Source: Bacillota bacterium
GTDB lineage: Bacteria; Bacillota; Desulfotomaculia; Desulfotomaculales; Desulfallaceae
Length of the DNA stretch: 7,343 bases
Direction: 5' to 3'
Assembly (NCBI GenBank): GCA_009781965.1
Contig: WQUS01000067.1
Location: 1-7,343, forward strand
Position numbers and translations under genes: made by a program. The notes below the pieces were generated by a model. The model saw nothing but the letters and a program-made list of their open reading frames with translations. It ran no database searches and was not told the DNA's origin. Of the stretch, positions 1-5,770 are shown piece after piece (the stretch's first letter is position 1; each line of letters starts with the position of its first letter).

Positions 1-1831
1 TAAAGGTTTCCAGGATTTCGCCGCTGTCCTCCTGGTAATTGACAGTCAGGTATATTTTGCCGCAGCCGGTATCCAGTCGGTGGGTGATGCCGTGGGCGGA
101 GGTGGGCCGGGGCAAAATCTCACCGCGCCGCAGTTCGCCGGGGGCGCGCTGCTTGTCCTTTTGCCCTACGGTAATCGTTCCTTCTTTGCAGCCGTCGCGA
201 AATACGGTAATCCCTTTTAGATTTAGAGTATAAGCCAGACGGTAACAGTGGTCTATCGTATCCGGCGTGGCGGTGAAGGGCAGATTGATGGTTTTGCTTA
301 CCGCGTTGTCCACATACTTTTGTACTTCGGCCTGCATCAGGATGTGGTCTTCATAGTTAATATCCTGGGCGCCCTTGAAGATCCCGGCGATGTGCTCCGG
401 AATCCCGGGAATGTTCTGGCAGGTGCCGTACTTGGCTACTTCGGACAGTACTTCCTGGGGCACGCCATATTTTTGGCAGGCCTCCAGGAACAGCGGTGAA
501 AAAACCTCGAAATCTCCGGCCACGTTGGTTTTTTTAACGTAAGCCACCGCAAAAATAGGCTCAATGCCGTAACCTTCGCAGCCCGCCATGGCGGTAACGC
601 TGCCGGTGGGGGCAATGGTAATGCAGGCGGCGTTGCGGCGTTTTTCCTGCGGGTAAAAGATGCTGTTTTCCCAATCCGGGAAGCAGCCTTTTTCATCGGC
701 CAGGGACTGGGACGCCTCATGGGCTGACTGTTGCATGAATTGGGTAATCTCGCCGGCAAATTCCCGGCCTTCCGCTGTATCGTAGGCTAAGCCGGCTTTG
801 ATCAGGGCATCGTGCAGACCGGTGAAGCCAAGGCCAATTTTGCGGGTAGCCTTGGTTGATGTTTCGATGATTTGCAGCGGGTATTGAGCGGCGTCGATGA
901 GATTATCCAAAAAACGGACTGCGGTATGTACTGTATCCCGAAACAGATTCCGGTTTAATTTGCCTTGCCGGGTCATCATCCGGGCCAGGTTAATGCTGCC
1001 CAGCAAACAGGATTCACCGGGGCTGAGCGGCTGTTCACCACATGGATTAGTGCAGTTAAACACCTTCGCCGGCACCGGGTTGTGCTCTTGCAGCCGATCG
1101 ATAAAAATAATGCCCGGATCGCCGCAAATGTGCGCGGCCATGGTGATCTGTTCCCACAGCGCAGCGGCTTTAACGGTTTCATAGACTAATCCGTTAAAGA
1201 CCAATTCCCAGTCGGCGTCGGCCTCCAGGGCGGCCATAAAACGGTTGGTGACTCCTACCGATAAATTGAAGTTGGTCAGTCCGCCTTCCGACTTGGCGTT
1301 GATAAAGTTGATAATTTCCGGGTGATCTATGTTCAGGATGCCCATGGAAGCGCCTCTGCGGACGCCGCCCTGCATCACCATATTGGAGGAGGCGTCATAC
1401 AGCTTGATAAGCTCCACTACACCGGAGGCTTTGCCCTTGGTAGAATTAACCAGCGAACCTTGGGGCCGGATGTTGCTGAAGTTGTAGCCTACGCCGCCGC
1501 CGGATTTGAAGACCATGGCGGTATCCCTCAGTGTTTGGTACATTGATTCCAGACTGTCTTCAACATCCAGTACAAAGCAGGCTCCCGGCTGCCAGGCCCG
1601 GTCGTTTTTGCCCATGTTAGCCCAGATCGGGGTGGAGGGGATAAATTTTAAACTGCCAATGGCGTCGACAAACTTTTCTTTCCAGTGCTGGCGGTTTTCC
1701 TGTTCTATGTCTGCCGCTGTGTCCGCCAGCCGGCGGACGGCTTCCGTAAATGTTTCGATGACGTCGCCTTTTTCATCCCGACTGGCGTAGCGCGCGTCAA
1801 ATACCTTCTGGCCGTTATCGGTCAATTTCAT
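1..1831 (-). CDS. nrdJ: Adenosylcobalamin-dependent (class II) ribonucleotide reductase, 3' end cut by window edge
   Basis: Reduces ribonucleotides to deoxyribonucleotides in the cytoplasm, using adenosylcobalamin to make the catalytic thiyl radical, so it needs neither oxygen nor a separate radical subunit. I translated the minus strand from the ATG at 1831 and it stays open for 610 codons to the edge. Seen: the active-site motif NPCGE at residues 262-266 (N262, radical Cys264, E266); Cys275, eleven residues on, which with Cys85 (context PGACF) fits the redox-active cysteine pair of class II enzymes; loop motif KSGGGVGYNFS from about 109; APTGS at 407-411. No N-terminal ATP-cone is visible. 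Near the edge, TGCGKIYLTV (about 589-598) matches the start of the C-terminal TSCPD-type domain, so roughly the last hundred residues, including the usual tail CxxC, are missing. Start choice: AAGGAG at 1846-1841, 9 bases upstream. It is transcribed divergently from the usp genes. Family assignment is very secure. Confidence 0.96.
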   Translation of the reverse strand, partial: MKLTDNGQKVFDARYASRDEKGDVIETFTEAVRRLADTAADIEQENRQHWKEKFVDAIGSLKFIPSTPIWANMGKNDRAWQPGACFVLDVEDSLESMYQTLRDTAMVFKSGGGVGYNFSNIRPQGSLVNSTKGKASGVVELIKLYDASSNMVMQGGVRRGASMGILNIDHPEIINFINAKSEGGLTNFNLSVGVTNRFMAALEADADWELVFNGLVYETVKAAALWEQITMAAHICGDPGIIFIDRLQEHNPVPAKVFNCTNPCGEQPLSPGESCLLGSINLARMMTRQGKLNRNLFRDTVHTAVRFLDNLIDAAQYPLQIIETSTKATRKIGLGFTGLHDALIKAGLAYDTAEGREFAGEITQFMQQSAHEASQSLADEKGCFPDWENSIFYPQEKRRNAACITIAPTGSVTAMAGCEGYGIEPIFAVAYVKKTNVAGDFEVFSPLFLEACQKYGVPQEVLSEVAKYGTCQNIPGIPEHIAGIFKGAQDINYEDHILMQAEVQKYVDNAVSKTINLPFTATPDTIDHCYRLAYTLNLKGITVFRDGCKEGTITVGQKDKQRAPGELRRGEILPRPTSAHGITHRLDTGCGKIYLTVNYQEDSGEILETF

Positions 1832-1840
1832 TGTGGCAAA

Positions 1841-1846
1841 CTCCTT
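1841..1846 (-). promoter_or_regulatory. Ribosome binding site of nrdJ
   Basis: The minus strand reads AAGGAG here, nine bases before the ATG at 1831. It is a full-strength Shine-Dalgarno core and fixes the reductase start at this ATG. Confidence 0.8.
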
Positions 1847-1861
1847 GTTGGTAGCAAAATA

Positions 1862-1880
1862 GACCGACAAAAAGTCAGTC
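1862..1880 (-). promoter_or_regulatory. Small hairpin in the nrdJ leader
   Basis: Read on the minus strand, the arms at 1880-1874 (GACTGAC) and 1868-1862 (GTCGGTC) pair over seven positions with a single G-U wobble, around a five-U loop; it is followed by TATTTTG. Read on the plus strand the same arms have a C-A mismatch, so the pairing favours the nrdJ transcript. It lies 15 bases upstream of the Shine-Dalgarno site. It could be a leader control element or a weak attenuator, but a 7-bp stem can occur by chance. Confidence 0.25.
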
Positions 1881-1903
1881 CACAAAACCTTCTACAAATA
1901 AAT

Positions 1904-1932
1904 AGTATATCCTGCAACGTATGAAGATGAAC
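1904..1932 (-). promoter_or_regulatory. Possible nrdJ promoter
   Basis: The minus strand has a good -10 hexamer, TATACT (1909-1904, five of six consensus matches). The matching -35 region is poor: TTCATC at 16 bases or GTTCAT at 17 bases upstream. Transcription would start near 1897, giving a leader of about 65 bases that includes the small hairpin. No NrdR box (consensus ACACWATATATWGTGT) is recognisable nearby. Confidence 0.3.
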
Positions 1933-2038
1933 CTACTGTGACCGATCTATCCGGAATCTGCCTGAGGATGCATGTGTGGCGGACATTTCGCTTTTTAAAA
2001 CCAAGCGTAAAAAATTATTAATATTTTGTATTTGAGTT

Positions 2039-2069
2039 TTGTAAACAGAGCCCACAGTTGTGTTATGAT
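2039..2069 (+). promoter_or_regulatory. Probable sigma-A-type promoter for the usp genes (extended -10)
   Basis: TATGAT at 2064-2069 (five of six matches to TATAAT) is preceded by TGT at 2061-2063, giving an extended -10 element (TGnTATnAT). A partial -35, TTGTAA at 2039-2044 (four of six), lies 19 bases upstream; this is longer than ideal, but an extended -10 tolerates a weak -35. The start would be near 2076, leaving a leader of about 73 bases before the usp start codon. Two perfect TATAAT hexamers downstream (2105-2110 and 2122-2127) are alternatives, but have weak -35 partners or would start inside the ribosome binding site. Confidence 0.45.
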
Positions 2070-2090
2070 GTAAATAGAATCTCGCATCAG

Positions 2091-2139
2091 GGGATAATTG
2101 GGAGTATAATGAGGGAGTAATTATAATGCTAGAAGGGAG
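2091..2139 (+). repeat. Imperfect short direct repeats in the usp leader
   Basis: Related phrases follow each other: GGGATAATT (2091-2099), GGGAGTATAAT (2100-2110), GGGAGTAATTATAAT (2113-2127) and GGGAG again at 2135-2139, where it forms the Shine-Dalgarno site (AAGGGAG, 2133-2139, nine bases before ATG 2149). The repeats mix ribosome-binding-like and -10-like sequence. They may be slippage products, stacked promoters or standby ribosome sites. Confidence 0.4.
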
Positions 2140-2148
2140 CTGTAGGTA

Positions 2149-2589
2149 ATGAGAAAATATTTGCTTGCCGCGGACGGTTCCGAAGGCTCAATGAAGGCGG
2201 CGTATTTTTTGCTGGATTTGGTCCGGGATATTAATGAATATGAGATTACCGTCGTCTATGTGAATAACATCAAAAAAGAAATTTACAATTATCCGTTGCT
2301 TACTTACACACCGGGCACGGAAGAAATGATTCAGAAACAGTCCGAGGAGATCGTTGATGAAACTGCGGCGATTTTAGAAAACGAAGGCGTTCGGGTGAAC
2401 AAGGTGATTTTGGATGGTGATCCGGCCCAGGAGATTTCCCGCTATGCCGAGGAGCTCGGCGTAAACCAAATTGTTATGGGTACCAGAGGTTTGAGTAATA
2501 TTAGAGGGCTGGTTGTGGGTAGCGTGGGACAAAGGGTGATCCATCTGGCTAATAATCCGGTTACGTTGGTCAAACAACTAAAATCCTGA
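2149..2589 (+). CDS. Universal stress protein, UspA family (first of a tandem pair)
   Basis: A 146-residue single-domain, soluble Usp of normal family length, expected to form dimers in the cytoplasm and act in stress or starvation survival; no enzyme reaction is established for the family. Seen: the N-terminal beta strand and acidic site (LLAADGSEGS, Asp9), and the nucleotide-binding signature G-2x-G-9x-G-S as GTRG at 111-114 followed by GS at 124-125, which places it in the ATP-binding class. The closing strand NPVTLV (136-141) is typical. Start: ATG at 2149 with AAGGGAG nine bases upstream. It leads the plus-strand cluster and is followed after 73 bases by a close paralogue, sharing about 94 of 143 aligned residues by my hand count. 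Which stress it answers to cannot be read from the sequence. Confidence 0.93.
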   Translation: MRKYLLAADGSEGSMKAAYFLLDLVRDINEYEITVVYVNNIKKEIYNYPLLTYTPGTEEMIQKQSEEIVDETAAILENEGVRVNKVILDGDPAQEISRYAEELGVNQIVMGTRGLSNIRGLVVGSVGQRVIHLANNPVTLVKQLKS

Positions 2590-2662
2590 ACAAGTTTTTT
2601 GACATTTTTTTCGAACACTCTTTTGCACACTTTAATGATCATGCAAGAAGGAAGTGGGTATA

Positions 2663-3094
2663 ATGAGAAAATTTTTGCTTGCCACAGACGGTTCCGAAGG
2701 CTCAAACAAAGCGGCGTACTTTTTGCTGGATTTGGTCCGGGAGATTGGTGAGTTTGAAATTACCGTGATCCACGCGATTAATATTAGGAAAGAAATTTAC
2801 AATTATCCGATGCTTATCGACGTACCGGAAGCAGAAAAAATTATCCAGCAACAGGCCGGGGAGCTTATTGATGAAACTGCGTTGATTTTCGAAAATGAAG
2901 GTATCCAAGTCAAAAAGCTGGCGCTGGATGGCGATCCGGGTCATGAAATTGTCAAATACGCCAAACAAAATGACATGAATCAAATTATTATGGGTACCAG
3001 GGGTTTAGGCAATATCACCGGGCTGGTTTTGGGCAGCGTGAGTCAAAAAGTGATTCACCTGGCTGCTAACCCGGTTACCTTGGTCAGAAGTTAG
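2663..3094 (+). CDS. Universal stress protein, UspA family (second of a tandem pair)
   Basis: A 143-residue UspA-type protein, about 66 % identical to its upstream neighbour and sharing the same motifs: LLATDGSEGS at the N terminus (Asp9), GTRG at 111-114 and GS at 124-125, so ATP binding is expected. Start choice: the ATG at 2663 has AAGGA (2648-2652) ten bases upstream and lines up with the paralogue's MRK start; the in-frame GTG at 2654 lies in the Shine-Dalgarno stretch and is rejected. The two copies agree best at both ends and around residues 41-49. They differ most at 52-67, a surface segment in the family fold, and at 97-105. They could form homo- or heterodimers (inference). The next gene begins 43 bases later with no clear promoter between, suggesting co-transcription. 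Confidence 0.92.
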   Translation: MRKFLLATDGSEGSNKAAYFLLDLVREIGEFEITVIHAINIRKEIYNYPMLIDVPEAEKIIQQQAGELIDETALIFENEGIQVKKLALDGDPGHEIVKYAKQNDMNQIIMGTRGLGNITGLVLGSVSQKVIHLAANPVTLVRS

Positions 3095-3137
3095 TGTTTT
3101 AACGTGGGTTTTAATTTATAAAGCGGGGGTTTGGCGT

Positions 3138-3710
3138 ATGGGAGAATCAAATGGGCAAGCTAAACAGGAGGCGACCCGGACAGCACCGGAAGAAAAGTTT
3201 AAAACTTATTTGTGTAAAATGAAAGGGGGCAGCGGTAAAAATATGCCCGCCATGTCCCTAGTGGGCCTTTTGGTGACCGCTTTGGGCAGTCTCCTCGGTA
3301 TTGGCTTGGTAACGATGCTTTCTTACTATTACAAACTGCCGCTTTTATTGCCTTCCTTTGGGGCGTCGGCTGTATTGTTATACGCCGCCCATGGCGTACC
3401 CATGGCCCAGCCCAGGAACGTCATCGGCGGCCATGTGGTTTCGGCTTTGGCGGGGGTCATTGTATTCCAGTTAATGGGCAACGCCTGGTGGGCGGTTACC
3501 CTGGGTGTTACGCTGGCCATTCTGGCCATGATTGTGACCTATACGCTGCATCCGCCCGGCGGAGCCACGGCTTTTATGGCTGTATTCAACGGGCAGGGTT
3601 TCGGCTTTATTCTTTCCCCGGTTGCTTTGGGCGCTTTGTGTCTGGTGCTGGTGGCCGTACTGGTCAATAACCTATCCAAGGAGCGTACATACCCGTACTA
3701 TTGGTTCTAA
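3138..3710 (+). CDS. HPP-family integral membrane protein
   Basis: A 190-residue membrane protein with the family's hallmark motif HPPGGATA at 138-145. Two other conserved stretches are seen: PSFGASAVLLYAA (72-84) and QPRNVIGGH (91-99). After a polar N-terminal tail of about 35 residues with several Lys and Glu, hydrophobic segments lie near 38-62, 67-85, 96-113, 117-137 and 156-178, consistent with four or five membrane spans. Known: some HPP proteins of cyanobacteria and plant chloroplasts carry nitrite; most bacterial members are untested. Here the gene lies two genes upstream of glutamine synthetase, which fits a nitrogen role, but the substrate is inference. The start ATG 3138 has a GGGGG tract (3125-3129) eight bases upstream, only a moderate ribosome site. 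The family call is secure, the function is not. Confidence 0.9.
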   Translation: MGESNGQAKQEATRTAPEEKFKTYLCKMKGGSGKNMPAMSLVGLLVTALGSLLGIGLVTMLSYYYKLPLLLPSFGASAVLLYAAHGVPMAQPRNVIGGHVVSALAGVIVFQLMGNAWWAVTLGVTLAILAMIVTYTLHPPGGATAFMAVFNGQGFGFILSPVALGALCLVLVAVLVNNLSKERTYPYYWF

Positions 3711-3761
3711 TGGACCGACGGGTTGTTTATTGTAAATCCAGCGTAAAAACGAGGTGTTTTT

Positions 3762-4367
3762 ATGGGTGCGGAAAGATCACCTTGGGAAAGGGCCGTTGAA
3801 TTCCACGGTCACAGCTGCCCCGGATTGGCGATTGGCTGCCGGGTGGCCGAAATAGCTATGCGGCGGCTGCGGGAAGCAAGGTCCGCCGATGAGGAACTGG
3901 TGGCGGTGGTGGAAAACGACGCCTGCGGCGTTGATGCGGTGATGCTGCTGACCGGATGCACTTTGGGCAAGGGCAACTTAATCTACCGGGATTTAGGCAA
4001 ACAGGTTTATACTTTCGGTAGCCGGAACGGCGGCAGAGCGTTGCGGATTGCGGTAAAAAGCACTGGCCCGCCGGATCCCGAAGTTGCCGCGTTGCGCCAA
4101 AAAGTATCCGACAAAACAGCCGGTCCGGCTGAACAGGCTAAATTCCAGCTGCTGCAGAGCCGGCGCATTGAGGAAATACTGCACATGCCCGAGGAAGATT
4201 TCTGCACCGTCCGGGAGGTTGATTTCCACTTTCCTTCCAAGGCCCGGCTATTCCCCTCGGTGGAGTGTTCCCGCTGCGGGGAAAAAGTTATGGAACCCCG
4301 GGCCAGAATGCGGGAAGGGGCGATTGTTTGCCTGGATTGCTTTGATGATTACAGCCGGGGCTGGTAA
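3762..4367 (+). CDS. FmdE-family protein with C-terminal zinc finger
   Basis: A 201-residue cytoplasmic protein of the family named after subunit E of molybdenum formylmethanofuran dehydrogenase. Many members occur in bacteria with no methanogenesis, and their reaction is unknown. Seen: the N-terminal signature FHGHSCPG at 14-21 (His15, His17, Cys19), a second conserved Cys motif NDACGVDA at 52-59, and Cys66; together these look like a metal or redox site. The C terminus has Cys169-x2-Cys172 and Cys190-x2-Cys193 separated by 17 residues, a four-cysteine zinc finger like that of DksA/TraR proteins and common in this family. Start: ATG at 3762 with GAGGTG (3751-3756) five bases upstream. It follows the HPP gene by 51 bases and precedes glnA by 23, so it is probably co-transcribed with both. 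No other formylmethanofuran pathway gene is in the window, so the enzymatic name should not be transferred. Confidence 0.9.
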   Translation: MGAERSPWERAVEFHGHSCPGLAIGCRVAEIAMRRLREARSADEELVAVVENDACGVDAVMLLTGCTLGKGNLIYRDLGKQVYTFGSRNGGRALRIAVKSTGPPDPEVAALRQKVSDKTAGPAEQAKFQLLQSRRIEEILHMPEEDFCTVREVDFHFPSKARLFPSVECSRCGEKVMEPRARMREGAIVCLDCFDDYSRGW

Positions 4368-4390
4368 GAGAAGAATGAAAGGTGGTTTGC

Positions 4391-5713
4391 ATGGACAAAA
4401 AAAGTGTGATGACAGAAGCGAAGGAAAGATGCGTCAAGTTTATCCGTCTGCAGTTTACCGATATCCTGGGGGTTATGAAAAACGTAGCCATTACCGTGGA
4501 ACAGCTGGAAAAGGCTTTGGACGGGGAGCTAATGTTTGACGGTTCTTCTATTTATGGTTTTACCAGGATTGAAGAATCGGACATGTACCTGCGTCCGGAT
4601 CCCGATACTTTTGTGGTGCTCCCGTGGCGGTCCCAGGAAGTCGGCGTAGCCAGGCTGATGTGCGATATCTATAATCCCGACGGCAGCCCTTTTGCCGGCT
4701 GTCCCAGGCTGGCCTTGAAACACGCTTTAACTAAAGCCGCCGAGTTGGGTTACAATATGCAAGTGGGACCGGAACTGGAATTTTTCCTGTTCAAACTGGA
4801 TGAAAACGGCGTGCCCACCCTGCAGACCCATGATAACGCCGGTTACTTTGACCTTTCTCCGGTGGATTTTGGCGAGCAGGCCCGCAGTGAAATTGTGATT
4901 ACCCTGGAGCAAATGGGTTTTGAAATTGAGGCCTCGCACCATGAGGTGGCCCCGGGGCAGCACGAAATTGACTTTAAATATTCCGATGCTTTGAATACGG
5001 CGGATAAGATCATGACCTTTAAGTTTGTGGTGCGGACTATCGCCCAGCAACACGGATTGCACGCTACCTTCATGCCCAAGCCTGTTTTCGGCATTAACGG
5101 CAGTGGTATGCATGTCAACCAATCGCTGTTTAAAGGCGCTCAAAACGCTTTTTTCGATCCTGCGGGCGAGATGGAGCTTAGCCAAGAGGCCTTTTATTAT
5201 ATCGGCGGCTTGCTGAAGCATGCCCGGGCCATCGCCGCTGTCACCAATCCGATTGTCAACTCCTATAAGCGTTTGGTGCCCGGTTACGAAGCGCCGGTAT
5301 ATTTGGCTTGGAGCGGCAGCAATCGCAGCCCGTTGATCCGTATTCCGGTCAAGCGTGGCTCCAGTACCCGGGTTGAACTGCGTAATCCGGATCCCTCCTG
5401 TAATCCATATCTGGCTTTGACCGCTTGCCTGACAGCCGGTTTGGACGGCGTGAAAAACAAAATTGCGCCGCCGCCGGCTTGTGACAGAAACATTTATGAA
5501 ATGACTCAAGCCGAGCTGGATGAACTGGGCATTGATTCCTTGCCCACCAGTCTGCGGGAGGCTTATGTGGAGCTGGGCCGGGATGCGGTAATCAGAGAAG
5601 CCCTTGGCGCGCACATTTTTGAGAAGCTGCTGGAAGCTAAGATGAAGGAATGGGACGACTATCGCACCAAGGTGCACCAGTGGGAAGTTGATCAGTATTT
5701 ATCTATGTTCTAA
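4391..5713 (+). CDS. glnA: Glutamine synthetase, type I (GSI-alpha-like)
   Basis: Makes glutamine from glutamate, ammonium and ATP in the cytoplasm, as a dodecamer in this family. The 440 residues match the shorter GSI-alpha form of Bacillus and relatives. Seen in order: beta-grasp motif FDGSSI (49-54); Arg59 in TRIEESDMYL, equivalent to the Bacillus feedback-inhibition arginine; metal-site region GPELEFFLF (126-134); HHEVAPGQHEID (183-194); NGSGMH (236-241); flap Glu300 in PGYEAP; NRSPLIRIP (311-319); and RVELRNPDPSCNPYLA (327-342). The segment after Arg366 (NIYEMTQAEL) has Bacillus-like sequence and not the NLYDLP adenylylation site of enterobacterial enzymes, so control by adenylylation is unlikely. 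Start: ATG 4391 with AAAGGTGG (4378-4385) just upstream; the in-frame GTG at 4382 lies inside that site. It follows the FmdE-like gene by 23 bases. No glnR gene adjoins it. Confidence 0.97.
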   Translation: MDKKSVMTEAKERCVKFIRLQFTDILGVMKNVAITVEQLEKALDGELMFDGSSIYGFTRIEESDMYLRPDPDTFVVLPWRSQEVGVARLMCDIYNPDGSPFAGCPRLALKHALTKAAELGYNMQVGPELEFFLFKLDENGVPTLQTHDNAGYFDLSPVDFGEQARSEIVITLEQMGFEIEASHHEVAPGQHEIDFKYSDALNTADKIMTFKFVVRTIAQQHGLHATFMPKPVFGINGSGMHVNQSLFKGAQNAFFDPAGEMELSQEAFYYIGGLLKHARAIAAVTNPIVNSYKRLVPGYEAPVYLAWSGSNRSPLIRIPVKRGSSTRVELRNPDPSCNPYLALTACLTAGLDGVKNKIAPPPACDRNIYEMTQAELDELGIDSLPTSLREAYVELGRDAVIREALGAHIFEKLLEAKMKEWDDYRTKVHQWEVDQYLSMF

Positions 5714-5721
5714 AAAAAGAA

Positions 5722-5752
5722 CAATCTTTTTATATATAGAATAAAAAGATTG
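5722..5752. terminator. Perfect 12-bp AT-rich inverted repeat after glnA, possible terminator
   Basis: The left arm CAATCTTTTTAT (5722-5733) is exactly complementary to the right arm ATAAAAAGATTG (5741-5752) across a seven-base loop. Only two of the twelve pairs are G-C. It begins eight bases after the glnA stop and ends 18 bases before the ddl start. On the plus strand no U-tract follows the stem. On the minus strand the stem is followed by TTCTTTTTTT (5720-5711), the classic terminator layout, so the strongest reading is termination of leftward transcription, or a two-way element. It could instead be an mRNA-stabilising or processing hairpin at the glnA 3' end, or a protein operator. Confidence 0.45.
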
Positions 5753-5770
5753 CGAAAGGGACGCCTGAAC

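Larger units (their letters stand above)
1832..2148. other. Divergent intergenic region between nrdJ and usp
   Basis: These 317 bases contain no gene I can support. The left third (to about 1930) holds the nrdJ leader, ribosome binding site and candidate promoter. The middle (about 1931-1990) is GC-balanced and shows no strong structure. From about 1990 to 2045 it is very AT-rich, then comes the extended -10 promoter candidate for the usp side (2039-2069) and a purine-rich leader with repeated GGGA phrases (2091-2139). I looked for a cobalamin riboswitch, which would make sense for a B12-dependent enzyme, but did not see the conserved B12 box and the space on the nrdJ side is short. Confidence 0.7.

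Noticed and set aside
1931..2000. Cobalamin riboswitch upstream of nrdJ
   Set aside because: The minus strand has a short GCCACA stretch, but not the conserved B12 box or surrounding helices.
2599..2604. Perfect -35 hexamer TTGACA between the usp genes
   Set aside because: No acceptable -10 at 16-19 bases downstream; the nearest candidate, TTTAAT at 2631, is 26 bases away.
2612..2625. LexA/DinR-like box (CGAACACTCTTTTG) between the two usp genes
   Set aside because: Similar to CGAACRNRYGTTCG, but mismatched at key right-half positions so the dyad is lost. There is no complete promoter around it.
2654..2662. GTG start for the second usp gene
   Set aside because: It overlaps the Shine-Dalgarno stretch and adds three residues absent from the paralogue; ATG 2663 is better.
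3166..3171. Internal AGGAGG in the HPP gene suggesting a later start
   Set aside because: No in-frame start codon lies at a usable distance downstream. It is probably chance in coding sequence.
3731..3748. GlnR/TnrA-like box before the FmdE-like gene
   Set aside because: TGTAA is present but the right half reads GTAAA rather than TNACA, so the dyad is not met.
4382..4390. GTG start for glnA
   Set aside because: It is part of the AAAGGTGG ribosome site; the ATG at 4391 has proper spacing.
4084..4539. 151-codon plus-strand frame spanning the FmdE/glnA junction
   Set aside because: It overlaps two well-supported genes in another frame, has Cys/Arg-rich composition and no motif.
4727..5677. 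316-codon open frame on the minus strand opposite glnA
   Set aside because: It lies wholly inside a secure glutamine synthetase gene, and its translation shows no recognisable domain. It is a codon-bias shadow.
5750..5770. TTG start for ddl
   Set aside because: It sits in the right arm of the inverted repeat with no ribosome site; ATG 5771 has AAAGGGA nine bases upstream.
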